The position numbers and the translations under genes were made by a program. From NCBI RefSeq assembly GCF_019236475.1, contig NZ_JAFAIX010000005.1:62001-126000 (forward strand): a DNA stretch of 64,000 nucleotides, written 5' to 3'. The DNA comes from Chitinophaga sp. (lineage in GTDB: Bacteria > Bacteroidota > Bacteroidia > Chitinophagales > Chitinophagaceae). The notes beneath the pieces were generated by a model. That model saw only the letters and a list, made by a program, of their open reading frames with translations, ran no database searches and had not been told where the DNA came from. Positions 17,429-26,471 of the stretch are shown piece after piece (positions within the stretch are counted from its first letter, which is position 1; every line of letters starts with the position of its first letter).

Positions 17429-18685
17429 GTGATTACAGCACCCATTAAAAAGAGAATCATGCGCTGGAACCGATTTTGGACTTTAGGACTGGGAACATTA
17501 TTCACCTGTACCTTTTTTATTCAGGCAAAAAATACACCAGTTTCTGAAAAGCAGGGGAAACCCATCAGAACGATTGTGATTGATGCAGGCCACGGTGGGG
17601 AAGATCCGGGCGCAAAGGGCAGTTACTCCACGGAAAAAGAGGTTACACTCGCTGTAGCACTCAAATTAGGTAAACTGCTAGAAGAGAACATGCCGGATGT
17701 AAAGGTTGTGTATACACGAAAAACCGACCGATTCGACAATCCAAGGGTGAAAGCCCAGATTGCCAACGATGCCAAAGGAGAGCTTTTTGTATCAATTCAC
17801 TGTAACTCAGCGGCCAAAGTAGCCCGTCAAGTGGGCAGCAGGGCCGTGGTAAAAAGAAAAGGCAAGAAAAAGATAACCACCCATGTACCTGTGTACGCGT
17901 ATTATCCCAATCCTGCCAAAGGTACTGAAACGTACATCTGGGCCACCAGCAAAAACAGCGCGAAAATGGAGTCCCTCAAACAAAACTCCGTTATCGTACT
18001 GGATGCCAACTCCGAAGAGTCTCGCGCCCTGATGGATGATACAGATCCAGAAACATTCATCCTCCTAAATACCCTCCGTAACGCCTATTTTGACCAAAGC
18101 CTTCGCCTCTCTACCCTCATTGAGGACGAATTTACCAAGGTAGGCCGCATCAGCCGCGGAGCAAGACAACGTAATGAAAAAGGCATCTGGGTGCTTTCCG
18201 CTACCGCTATGCCCTCCGTTCTCGTTGAACTGGGATTCATCAGCAATCCGGAAGAGGAAGATTACTTGAACTCCAATAGCGGTCAAATGGAACTCGCTAA
18301 TGGTATCTTCAAAGCGATTAAGCGTTACCGTGATGAACTGGATAGGTTCACCAATAACCGTAACCACCCGGTAAATGAGGCCAGCACCACTACTGGTGCA
18401 CCTTCTGCCTACCATAAAGCCGGCAAAAACAATAAAAATGGTAAAAACAGCCCTAAACAGCAAGATTATGCTGTGCAGTTACTGATTACCGACAAATTAT
18501 ACAAACCGGGAGCTTCTATTTTTAAGAAGCTCCCCGGTAACGTGGAAAGAACCGCTATCGTCAAGAACCGCAAGAAACTAAACAAGTACACGTGGGGACA
18601 TTTCCATACAGAACAAATTGCCTCCACCGCCCTGAAAAAGGCCAAGAAATCAGGATTCAAAGACGCTCTGGTTGTAAACAACTAA
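17429..18685 (+). CDS. N-acetylmuramoyl-L-alanine amidase with SPOR-like C-terminus
   Basis: 418 residues (408 if the ATG at 17459, MRWNRFW, is used; this is the better signal-peptide start). The AmiC-type amidase_3 domain shows VIDAGHGGEDPGAKG, an E in the second zinc motif, FVSIHCNS and VLVELGFISNPEEEDYL. It cleaves the peptide stem from muramic acid in the periplasm. After a Thr/Asn/Lys-rich linker, the last 75 residues (YAVQLLITD, then LKKAKKSGFKDALVV) look like a SPOR domain that binds denuded septal glycan. An insertion of about 70 residues splits the amidase core. The gene starts the plus-strand run leading into the MCE protein and OstA. Confidence 0.93.
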   Translation: MITAPIKKRIMRWNRFWTLGLGTLFTCTFFIQAKNTPVSEKQGKPIRTIVIDAGHGGEDPGAKGSYSTEKEVTLAVALKLGKLLEENMPDVKVVYTRKTDRFDNPRVKAQIANDAKGELFVSIHCNSAAKVARQVGSRAVVKRKGKKKITTHVPVYAYYPNPAKGTETYIWATSKNSAKMESLKQNSVIVLDANSEESRALMDDTDPETFILLNTLRNAYFDQSLRLSTLIEDEFTKVGRISRGARQRNEKGIWVLSATAMPSVLVELGFISNPEEEDYLNSNSGQMELANGIFKAIKRYRDELDRFTNNRNHPVNEASTTTGAPSAYHKAGKNNKNGKNSPKQQDYAVQLLITDKLYKPGASIFKKLPGNVERTAIVKNRKKLNKYTWGHFHTEQIASTALKKAKKSGFKDALVVNN

Positions 18686-18783
18686 TCCCAAATACTCCGT
18701 GTCTCCCCATAACCTACGCCCCACTTTCCTCTCCATAATTATCAACATTTTTTTTAAGACACTCCCCGGACAGCCTTTTTGAT

Positions 18784-18791
18784 TATTTTTG
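18784..18791 (+). promoter_or_regulatory. -7 promoter box of the MCE gene
   Basis: TATTTTTG fits TAnnTTTG and is placed 21 nt before the ATG at 18813. No convincing TTTG -33 box at the usual spacing. Confidence 0.4.
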
Positions 18792-18812
18792 CGTTGAACG
18801 TATACGAATCAC

Positions 18813-19814
18813 ATGCTCAAATTATCAAACGAAACCAAAGTGGGTATACTTACCGCAGTAGGTATTACTCTCCTTGTACTGGGCTTTAATTTATTGAAGG
18901 GAAAGAGCCTGTTTAAGAACTCAAAAACCATTTATGCAGTATATAAACAGGTGAATGGCCTCCAACCATCCAATGCTGTGCAAGTAAACGGCCTCGTAGT
19001 CGGCACCGTTTCCAACCTCGATGTAATGGACAAAAATGCAGGCAGAATCCTCGTTACCATCACTATCAATAAAAAAATAGAAATTCCTCGCAACTCCGTT
19101 GCCCGCATCTCCTCCGACCTGCTAGGCACTAAAACAGTTCAGCTCGACCTGGGTAACGCCAGCGACTATCTGAAAAGCGGAGATACTGTATATGCTGCCG
19201 TAGACGGCTCCATGACAGATGCCCTCAAGGAACAATTAAACCCACTGGTAAGAAAACTCCAAGGTACTCTCATGAATATCGATTCCGTTCTCCTGAACGT
19301 AAACGGTATGCTCGACTCTACCTCTAAATTAAACCTGCAGCAGGCAATCGGTAACTTGAACCAGATCACTCGCAACTTTACCCATACCAGCGCGGCCCTC
19401 AACGGTATGCTGGACCCTAATACAGGCAACGTGCAGGCTACCATCAATAACCTGGAAGCCCTTACCGCTAACCTGAAAAATAATAACCAGAAAATTTCCG
19501 CTATCCTCGATAACGCTGAAAAAACTACCGGCGTCCTCGCTAACGGAAACCTGGACAAAACCCTGGTGGACCTACAAAAAGCCGCCGGCAGCCTGAACCA
19601 AACTATCTCCAAACTCAATAATACCGACGGTACCGCCGGCCTCCTGCTAAACGACAAAAAAGTCTATAACAACCTGCAGTATTCCCTCGGTAACCTGAAC
19701 AAATTATTGGAAGACCTGCGCACAAACCCTAAACGTTATGTGCACTTCTCCCTGTTTGGGAAAAAAGATAAAATAAAGCCTCTGGCGTCTGATACATTAA
19801 CGGCTCAACAATAA
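18813..19814 (+). CDS. MCE/MlaD-family lipid-transport protein
   Basis: 333 residues, one N-terminal membrane helix (about 12-29) then the MCE domain (about 37-115: IYAVYKQVNGLQPSNAVQVNG, then VGTVSNLDV) and a long helical, repeat-like tail with NLNQITRNF and GNLNKLLEDL. MlaD-type proteins form hexamers at the inner membrane that pass phospholipids to or from the outer membrane. The expected MlaE and MlaF partners are not in this window. The gene is followed after 3 nt by the OstA-like gene, so they are cotranscribed. Confidence 0.92.
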   Translation: MLKLSNETKVGILTAVGITLLVLGFNLLKGKSLFKNSKTIYAVYKQVNGLQPSNAVQVNGLVVGTVSNLDVMDKNAGRILVTITINKKIEIPRNSVARISSDLLGTKTVQLDLGNASDYLKSGDTVYAAVDGSMTDALKEQLNPLVRKLQGTLMNIDSVLLNVNGMLDSTSKLNLQQAIGNLNQITRNFTHTSAALNGMLDPNTGNVQATINNLEALTANLKNNNQKISAILDNAEKTTGVLANGNLDKTLVDLQKAAGSLNQTISKLNNTDGTAGLLLNDKKVYNNLQYSLGNLNKLLEDLRTNPKRYVHFSLFGKKDKIKPLASDTLTAQQ

Positions 19815-19817
19815 TTC

Positions 19818-21710
19818 ATGCGCGCATATTTTAAATCGGGGCTTTTACTGGCTGTCATCTTCCTGACATCCATCATCACTGCCAAAGCCCAGGAGCCGCA
19901 ACAACCCGCTCCTGTAAAAGGTACCAAAGTCATTATCAATAATGCTGACTCCATTATTGAAATGACCAGTGATACCATGCATATCAGAAGACTGCTGGGA
20001 CATGTCAGCCTCACCCAGGGGAATACCCTGTTTACCAGCGACAGCGCCATTCAGAACCTGAAATCCAATATCATCGATGCCTACGGGAATATCCATATTA
20101 ACCAGGCTGATAGCGTGCATATCTACGGACAAGCACTAAATTACGATGCAACCACTCGCATTGCTACGCTGACCAAAGATGCCCGCATGACAGATGGTAA
20201 AGTAACCATCTCCGGCCCAGAACTGGTATACGACATGAATTCCAAAATAGGCAGCTACCTTAAAACCGGTAAGCTCGTCAATGGGAAAAGTGTCCTCACC
20301 AGCGATGAAGGCTTCTATTACGTAGACATGAAAGAAATGCATTTCCAACGAAATGTATTATTGGTAGACCCAGAGTACACGCTGGCTACTGATGCCCTCC
20401 TGTACAACACAGAAACGAAAATTGCCAATATTATCGCTCCTACTACTATCAATGAAGGCAAACGTATCATGTACGTAACTAGCGGTTACTATGATACCGA
20501 TAAAGGCTATGGTAACTTTACCAGTCGCCCCCTCATTGAAGATAGCACCGGTACACTTACCGCCGATCAGTTGGAAATGGATAAAATCGCCGGAAAAGCT
20601 TACGCTACCGGAAATATGGTGTATAGAGATACTGTTCGCAAAATGTCATTGCTGGCCAATTACGGCGTAGTAGACCAAATTGCAAAAACAATCCTCGCTA
20701 CCCAAAAGCCACTGATGATCATGGAAAACGGAAAAGATACCTTCTATCTCCGCGCCGATACCCTCTTCTCTGGTATCATCAAGCCCGGCGATAGTCTCAC
20801 TATTCCTTCCGTGCAAGGCCTCCGGAAAGTACCGCCACCATTGCGCCTTACTCCCGTGAAAAGCAGAACGCCCAGCACCTACATCAATAATGAACCGGAA
20901 TTCCTGAAACGAGATGAATTACTCGCCAAACAAAAACGAGATAATATCACAGGTTCAGAAATGATGATGATCGCCGACACCGCCATGGCGAAATCCAGGA
21001 ATAGAATGGACGTGAACGCGGTCAAAAATGTGAAAATAGCTCCTATGCACCCCGTGCTACTAGGAGACTCACTTCCCGGAGTGAAGCACTATGCAGATAG
21101 TATGGCACTCATCTCCCAAAAACGTAAGGAAAAGGATACTACAGAAGAAAGATACCTCTTGGCTTATCACCATGTACGCATGTTCTCCGATTCCCTCCAG
21201 GGAGTGGCGGACTCCGTATATTACAGCACCAGCGACTCCATCTTCCGCTTCTTCCGCGACCCTGTGATTTGGACTACCCGGAATACACAGATGAATGGAG
21301 ACACCATCTATATGTATACGAAAAATCAAACGGCAGATAAAGTAGTGATGAAACAAAACGCTTTCATCATCAATGAAACTGGCCCTGATATGTATAACCA
21401 GATCAAAGGAAACCTCATCACCGGATATGTGAGAGATAAGGAACTAGACTGGGTACACGTAGAAGGAAACGCTGAAACAATCTCCTATGCTACGGATAAT
21501 CAAGGAGCATTTATGAACGTCACCCGAACGTTGTCTGCTACTATGAAACTCTATTTCACAAAAGGGGAACTATCTAAAGTGGTATTCTATACACAACCTG
21601 AAACAACGGTCTATCCGTTCACCCACCGACCAATAGACGAGCTTAAACTCGAACATTTCAAATGGGAAATCAAACGGAAACCCAGAAGCAAATATGAGCT
21701 AATGCAATAA
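19818..21710 (+). CDS. OstA-like (LptA-type) protein
   Basis: 630 residues with a signal peptide (cut after about AKAQ, residue 24). It carries OstA/LptA-type beta-jellyroll repeats: a first block about 30-170 (VSLTQGNTLFTSDSAIQNLK), further blocks of the same DSI/DTIYM pattern to about 560. LptA bridges the periplasm in LPS transport; this larger bacteroidete version is probably an equivalent or a partner of LptD. It overlaps in function with lptD at 14462 and the MCE gene, to which it is translationally near (3 nt). A terminator follows at 21718. Confidence 0.88.
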   Translation: MRAYFKSGLLLAVIFLTSIITAKAQEPQQPAPVKGTKVIINNADSIIEMTSDTMHIRRLLGHVSLTQGNTLFTSDSAIQNLKSNIIDAYGNIHINQADSVHIYGQALNYDATTRIATLTKDARMTDGKVTISGPELVYDMNSKIGSYLKTGKLVNGKSVLTSDEGFYYVDMKEMHFQRNVLLVDPEYTLATDALLYNTETKIANIIAPTTINEGKRIMYVTSGYYDTDKGYGNFTSRPLIEDSTGTLTADQLEMDKIAGKAYATGNMVYRDTVRKMSLLANYGVVDQIAKTILATQKPLMIMENGKDTFYLRADTLFSGIIKPGDSLTIPSVQGLRKVPPPLRLTPVKSRTPSTYINNEPEFLKRDELLAKQKRDNITGSEMMMIADTAMAKSRNRMDVNAVKNVKIAPMHPVLLGDSLPGVKHYADSMALISQKRKEKDTTEERYLLAYHHVRMFSDSLQGVADSVYYSTSDSIFRFFRDPVIWTTRNTQMNGDTIYMYTKNQTADKVVMKQNAFIINETGPDMYNQIKGNLITGYVRDKELDWVHVEGNAETISYATDNQGAFMNVTRTLSATMKLYFTKGELSKVVFYTQPETTVYPFTHRPIDELKLEHFKWEIKRKPRSKYELMQ

Positions 21711-21717
21711 CCATATA

Positions 21718-21746
21718 GCCCTCCACAAAATGGAGGGCTTTTTTTT
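21718..21746 (+). terminator. terminator after the OstA-like gene
   Basis: GCCCTCCA (21718-21725) pairs with TGGAGGGC (21731-21738), loop CAAAA, followed by a run of eight T's. An ATG at 21730 falls in this hairpin and is therefore not the nhaA start. Confidence 0.85.
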
Positions 21747-21750
21747 GCCT

Positions 21751-21758
21751 TATATTTG
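21751..21758 (+). promoter_or_regulatory. -7 promoter box of nhaA
   Basis: TATATTTG directly after the OstA terminator fits TAnnTTTG and places the nhaA transcript start near 21763, 27 nt before the GTG at 21790. Confidence 0.5.
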
Positions 21759-21789
21759 CCAGGTAACTCAAACAGAAAATCTATTTGTC

Positions 21790-22968
21790 GTGATTAAAAG
21801 CTTTATCAAAGAATCACTGCTATCCCCCCTCTACATGTTTCTGAAAGATAGTCGTGCTGTGGGAATAGTATTGATCGTATGCACCCTGATATCCATGATA
21901 CTGGCCAATTCTGGCATGCAACAGGCATATATCGGTTTCTGGAATGACTTGTTCGATCCCACTTCCGGACATCATTACCAATACCGCGCACTGTCGCTGC
22001 CCAATTCCTACCTGTTATGGATAAACGACGGGATGATGGTGCTTTTCTTCTTTTTGGTAGGAATGGAAATTAAAAGAGAACTGACAATAGGTGAATTATC
22101 TTCGGTACGTCAGGCTGTACTCCCGGTACTAGCGGCTATCGGTGGTATGCTGATGCCAGCACTTATTTTTACTATTTTCAATAAAGGCACCGAATATTCT
22201 CATGGCTGGGGCATTCCAATGGCTACGGATATTGCGTTCTCATTGGGTATCCTGTCGCTGTTGGGTAATAGAGTCCCTGTAAGCCTGAAAATCTTCTTAA
22301 TGGCCTTGGCCATCATCGACGATCTAGGAGCAATCCTAACCATTGCTATATTTTACACCCCTCACCTGGACGTAAAATTCCTCTTGTATGGAGCCGGCGC
22401 TCTCAGTATTCCGATCCTGCTGAATTTCCTGAAAGTAGAAAGACTCACCTTCTATATTATCCCCGGAATAGTGCTTTGGTACTGCATTTTCAATTCCGGC
22501 ATACATGCTACCATCGCTGGTGTACTACTTGCTTTTACCATTCCTTTAACTAAAATTGAGGAGCTAGTGCATGGCCTACACGATCCCGTTAATTTTATTA
22601 TCATGCCCCTGTTTGCCTTGGCAAATACCGCCATCGCACTCCCTGGAAATGTACTGGGCTCATTAAACCATGATATCAGTTATGGTATTATGGCTGGTCT
22701 GGTAATAGGTAAACCACTAGGCATTTTCCTGCTTTCTTTCCTCTCAGTAAAAATGAAACTAGCGGTAGTGCCAGAAAATTCGAACTGGCGTCAACTCTGG
22801 GGAATTGGCATGATTGCAGGGATAGGTTTTACGATGTCTATCTTCATTTCTTCGTTGGCATATGAAGAAAGAGACTTACAAATCATTGCGATTATCTCAG
22901 TGATAGCAGCCTCCCTAATCGCAGGCCTGGCGGGCTTTATATACTTCCGACTACTTAAAAATACTTGA
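21790..22968 (+). CDS. nhaA: Na+/H+ antiporter NhaA
   Basis: 392 residues with a GTG start at 21790. The family start VIKSFIKES follows it, and the more upstream ATG lies in the preceding terminator. An inner-membrane antiporter that exports Na+ in exchange for protons and helps pH homeostasis. Twelve membrane helices are likely. Conserved parts include MATDIAFSLG (Asp133 of E. coli NhaA), ALAIIDDLGAI (Asp163/164, ion-binding pair) and GIGFTMSIFIS with the lysine-bearing TM10 GKPLGIF. A -7 promoter box lies at 21751. It is probably monocistronic. Confidence 0.95.
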   Translation: MIKSFIKESLLSPLYMFLKDSRAVGIVLIVCTLISMILANSGMQQAYIGFWNDLFDPTSGHHYQYRALSLPNSYLLWINDGMMVLFFFLVGMEIKRELTIGELSSVRQAVLPVLAAIGGMLMPALIFTIFNKGTEYSHGWGIPMATDIAFSLGILSLLGNRVPVSLKIFLMALAIIDDLGAILTIAIFYTPHLDVKFLLYGAGALSIPILLNFLKVERLTFYIIPGIVLWYCIFNSGIHATIAGVLLAFTIPLTKIEELVHGLHDPVNFIIMPLFALANTAIALPGNVLGSLNHDISYGIMAGLVIGKPLGIFLLSFLSVKMKLAVVPENSNWRQLWGIGMIAGIGFTMSIFISSLAYEERDLQIIAIISVIAASLIAGLAGFIYFRLLKNT

Positions 22969-23092
22969 GGAAAATAGTGCTTGGCATTGTTATTGTTAAA
23001 AGTCTGTGAATTTTTATAACGGACATCATACTTTAGAGAAAAATCTAACGTTAAAAGACTCAAGTATTTCTTATTTTAATAATCAATCATCT

Positions 23093-23629
23093 ATGAAAAA
23101 AGTCGTGTTACTTTTCAGCCTTTTCGCTGTACTCGCAACCCAGGCTAACGCGCAGAAAAAGAAAAGCAGCTATCATGGTGGCAGTTATGGTGTAGAAAAC
23201 TATAATACCGCACTGGGCGTTCGTTTAAACCCTTGGTTAGCAGGCTTCACCATCAAACACTTTATTGCAGGACCACATGCCATCGAAGGTATCGTTTCTA
23301 CCAACTTCGCACAACGCACGAATGTAACCTTCACTGGTTTATATGAATACCACTGGAATGTTGGCATGCAAGGCCTGAACATGTACGGTGGTGGCGGTGT
23401 TCATGTGGGCATCTACGATCGCCTGGACTATTGGGAAGACAAATTCCATGAAAAAGGTAATGGTAATTATGTTACCCCAGGTCTGGATGGTATCATCGGT
23501 ATTGAATATACATTCAAGAATATACCATTAAATATCAGCGCCGATCTGAAACCTTATGTACAGTTTGTTGGCCCGACCAACCACCTGGATCAAGAAATCG
23601 GAGGTGTTTCTGCAAGATTTGCATTCTAG
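23093..23629 (+). CDS. outer-membrane beta-barrel protein
   Basis: 178 residues from the ATG at 23093 (an earlier ATG at 23006 lacks a signal peptide). The signal peptide MKKVVLLFSLFAVLATQANAQ is followed by amphipathic strands with aromatic ends (LYEYHWNVGM, MYGGGGVHVG) and a final VSARFAF, the typical barrel ending. It is a small 8-strand-type porin-like or structural protein of the outer membrane; ligand unknown. A terminator follows. Confidence 0.85.
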   Translation: MKKVVLLFSLFAVLATQANAQKKKSSYHGGSYGVENYNTALGVRLNPWLAGFTIKHFIAGPHAIEGIVSTNFAQRTNVTFTGLYEYHWNVGMQGLNMYGGGGVHVGIYDRLDYWEDKFHEKGNGNYVTPGLDGIIGIEYTFKNIPLNISADLKPYVQFVGPTNHLDQEIGGVSARFAF

Positions 23630-23651
23630 CAATACCTAAATTATCTATATT

Positions 23652-23690
23652 AGCGGATCAAGGATTATTCTTGATCCGCTATTTTATTTT
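23652..23690 (+). terminator. terminator after the barrel protein
   Basis: AGCGGATCAAG (23652-23662) pairs with CTTGATCCGCT (23670-23680), loop GATTATT, then ATTTTATTTTATTT. Confidence 0.85.
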
Positions 23691-23719
23691 ATTTAGGACA
23701 GATACCAACTTTACAACCT

Positions 23720-24739
23720 GTGCATTTGCGATCACTGCTGTTGACTTTATTCACTATACTATTGCTGACTGACTGTAAAAAGCCAGCCAGGAACGGTCCT
23801 GTCATTCAACAACCAGATCAACCACTGGAAGGGTATGGCGGCCGCAGTTACAAGTTTGGAGGGGTAGTAAAACGCAATTTCGATGATAATACCAACCTCG
23901 GTTTCTGGTTGTACTATCCAGCAGATACTGCACTGAAAGAAGCTCCTGTAGTGGTTTTCAACCATGGCTACGGGCTCTGGAACCCTGCATGCTATGGAGG
24001 TTGGATCAAGCACCTGGTAAGACGTGGTAATATTGTCATTTTCCCAAGGTATCAGGCTACACTGATGACCTCTCCTAGTACTTATACCTCCAATGTGGCA
24101 GCGGCTATTAACCGTGCTTTCAAAGAGATTGCCAGCCAACCGACTTGGCCACAGCCTATCAAATCCAAACTCGTGTATGTGGGCCACTCCTTTGGCGGCG
24201 TTATCAGCGCGAATCTGGCTTTAAGCCCCGGTACTTATAGTGTTCCGGCTCCCAAAGCGATTATCCTGGCTTGTCCGGGCACAGGTAATACCTCCCAAGG
24301 CGCTGCTTCCAGCTATAAAATGATGTCTTCCAAACTGAAAATGCTGCTGATTACAGAAGCAGATGATAACAGTAACGGCACTACGTTTCCTGATTTGTTA
24401 TATAATACTACCACCTATATTCCTGCTGCCAACAAGAACCATATCACCCATGTGGCAGATAAGCACGGCTATCCGGCCATCACAGCGGATCATGGGGAAG
24501 CTGCCGCCACAGATATGACCTTCGATTCGGGCCAGCGCAATACATTTATCAATCTATCTTTCTCCGGTACCCGCATAGATGCCACAGATTATTTCTGCTA
24601 TTGGAAATTGACGGATGCCCTGATGGACTGCATCTTCAATAAACAAGGCTGCGAAACCGCCTTAGGCAATACCGAAGCGCAGAAAAATATGGGCAAGTGG
24701 AGTGATGGCACCCAGGTGAAGCAACTCCAAGTCAAATAG
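23720..24739 (+). CDS. alpha/beta-hydrolase lipoprotein
   Basis: 339 residues. The N-terminus has a signal-like core and a lipobox-like LLTDC (cysteine 19; the Asp before it is unusual). The hydrolase core shows VVFNHGYG (oxyanion region), GHSFGG with the nucleophile Ser (about 156), TEADDNSNG and a late His-containing HGEAA. The lid is long and Thr-rich. It resembles chlorophyllase-type or PET-hydrolase-like esterases of the outer membrane or periplasm; the substrate cannot be named. It is followed after 43 nt by the NAD(P)HX repair gene. Confidence 0.85.
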   Translation: MHLRSLLLTLFTILLLTDCKKPARNGPVIQQPDQPLEGYGGRSYKFGGVVKRNFDDNTNLGFWLYYPADTALKEAPVVVFNHGYGLWNPACYGGWIKHLVRRGNIVIFPRYQATLMTSPSTYTSNVAAAINRAFKEIASQPTWPQPIKSKLVYVGHSFGGVISANLALSPGTYSVPAPKAIILACPGTGNTSQGAASSYKMMSSKLKMLLITEADDNSNGTTFPDLLYNTTTYIPAANKNHITHVADKHGYPAITADHGEAAATDMTFDSGQRNTFINLSFSGTRIDATDYFCYWKLTDALMDCIFNKQGCETALGNTEAQKNMGKWSDGTQVKQLQVK

Positions 24740-24782
24740 GATCCCGCTAATTTTCCCTAATTTTAGGAAATAAGAGCAGACT

Positions 24783-26294
24783 ATGAAAATCTTCAGTGCG
24801 CCACAGGTAAGGGAAGCCGATGCATATACCATACAACATGAACCGGTTAGCAGCCTCGATTTGATGGAAAGGGCCGCCAGTCGCTGTACTACCTGGATTG
24901 AAGAGCATTTCTCTCCAAAGAATCCGATATATATATTTTGTGGGAAAGGAAATAATGGGGGAGACGGCCTGGCCATCGCACGGCAACTGCTACAACTTGG
25001 CTACGAAGCTGCCGCCTGGACCATCCAAGGCCAAACCAGCCCCGATCATGCTGCCAACCTGCTTCGCCTCCAGGAATCTTACCCAGATAAAGTACATCCC
25101 CTCAATGATTTGCAAGCGTTTCCTACATTACCGGCAGGTGCCCTAATAGTGGATGCGCTCTTCGGTACGGGGCTCAATAAACCTATTGATGGCTGGATGG
25201 CTGGTGTCGTTCATCATATAAATAATCTACGGCAAAAACATACCATTATTGCCATAGACACACCTTCAGGGCTCTGCGCCGATAGCAGCTCCCTCCATAC
25301 ACCTGTAGTACAAGCCCATTATACTTTAAGCTTTGAAACCTGGAAACTGGCCTTTCTGATGCCGGAAAATGCCGCTGTTACCGGGCAGGTACATATACTC
25401 CCTATTGGTCTGCATCCGGACTACCTCACGCATACGCCAGCACGATTTCACCTGACAGACCAAGAAACTATTCGTACCATCTACCAGCCCCGTGATCCCT
25501 TTGGTCATAAAGGTATTTACGGGCATGCGCTACTCATAGCGGGCTGCTATGGAAAAATGGGGGCCGCCCTCCTAGCTGCCCGATCCTGCCTCCGCGCAGG
25601 CGTGGGCTTACTCACCTGCCATGTGCCGACCAGTGGCTACCAGATCATGCAATTGGGAGAACCAGCCGCCATGTGCATTACTGATTCGGAAATACAACAC
25701 AGCACGCACTTCCATGAGGACATCGCCGAAGGCAAGTATACCACCGTAGGCATCGGCCCCGGCCTGGGTAGCCATCAGCAAACGGCCCTCTCCCTAGAAA
25801 AACTACTGGAAAATTTCCGTCAGCCCATGGTGCTAGATGCCGATGCATTAAATATTATCTCCGTATATCCTTACCTGTTATATCGTATTCCCCAGGGTTC
25901 TATCCTCACCCCTCACCCCAAAGAATTTGAACGCTTGTTTGGGAAAACAGCTAATGATTTTGAGCGACTAGAACTACTCAGTAGCAAGTCGCAGGAACTA
26001 GGCATTTACATCCTGCTCAAAGGCCGTTATAGTGCGATGGCCTGTCCAGATGGCTCCGTGTATTTCAATCCTACAGGTAATCCCGGGATGGCTACCGGCG
26101 GTAGCGGGGATGTACTCACAGGTATTCTTACTGCCTTGTTAGCCCAGCGATATACCCCGAAAGCCGCTATCATATTGGGTGTATGGATTCATGGATTTGC
26201 CGGTGATTTGGCCGCAGCCAGTTTGTCGCAAGAGGCAATGACAGCGGGCGATATTACCTCCCACCTGGGCAGCGCATTTCTCCAAGGCATATAA
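24783..26294 (+). CDS. nnr: bifunctional NAD(P)HX epimerase / ADP-dependent dehydratase
   Basis: 503 residues. The N-terminal YjeF_N domain (about 1-210) has GKGNNGGDG at 54-62 and an epimerase Asp in FGTGLNKPI-type context; the C-terminal ribokinase-like dehydratase (about 230-500) shows a KGIYGHALL start and GSGDVLTGIL near 440-448. Together they repair hydrated NADH and NADPH in the cytoplasm. The two-domain fusion is the usual bacterial form. It is the second gene after the hydrolase and precedes hppA with 177 nt between. Confidence 0.95.
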   Translation: MKIFSAPQVREADAYTIQHEPVSSLDLMERAASRCTTWIEEHFSPKNPIYIFCGKGNNGGDGLAIARQLLQLGYEAAAWTIQGQTSPDHAANLLRLQESYPDKVHPLNDLQAFPTLPAGALIVDALFGTGLNKPIDGWMAGVVHHINNLRQKHTIIAIDTPSGLCADSSSLHTPVVQAHYTLSFETWKLAFLMPENAAVTGQVHILPIGLHPDYLTHTPARFHLTDQETIRTIYQPRDPFGHKGIYGHALLIAGCYGKMGAALLAARSCLRAGVGLLTCHVPTSGYQIMQLGEPAAMCITDSEIQHSTHFHEDIAEGKYTTVGIGPGLGSHQQTALSLEKLLENFRQPMVLDADALNIISVYPYLLYRIPQGSILTPHPKEFERLFGKTANDFERLELLSSKSQELGIYILLKGRYSAMACPDGSVYFNPTGNPGMATGGSGDVLTGILTALLAQRYTPKAAIILGVWIHGFAGDLAAASLSQEAMTAGDITSHLGSAFLQGI

Positions 26295-26434
26295 CGTAAA
26301 AATTTTCTCCCCCAAACATAATACCATGGCTAATTTCAACAAAATCTTAGCGCACAAGGATGCGTATTAATTTTTTATGTTTTATATTTAGTTGAAACAC
26401 TATTTGGAATCCGATGATCTTTTAACTACTAAAC

Positions 26435-26442
26435 TACTTTTG
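26435..26442 (+). promoter_or_regulatory. -7 promoter box of hppA
   Basis: TACTTTTG matches TAnnTTTG and lies 29 nt before the hppA ATG at 26472. A TTTG occurs at 26403-26406 but 28 bp upstream, farther than usual. Confidence 0.45.
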
Positions 26443-26471
26443 TCAACCTTGCATCTTTTAAATTCGCTTAT

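Noticed and set aside
21730..21789. An ATG start for nhaA at 21730
   Set aside because: It lies inside the OstA terminator and upstream of the promoter box; the GTG at 21790 gives the family start.
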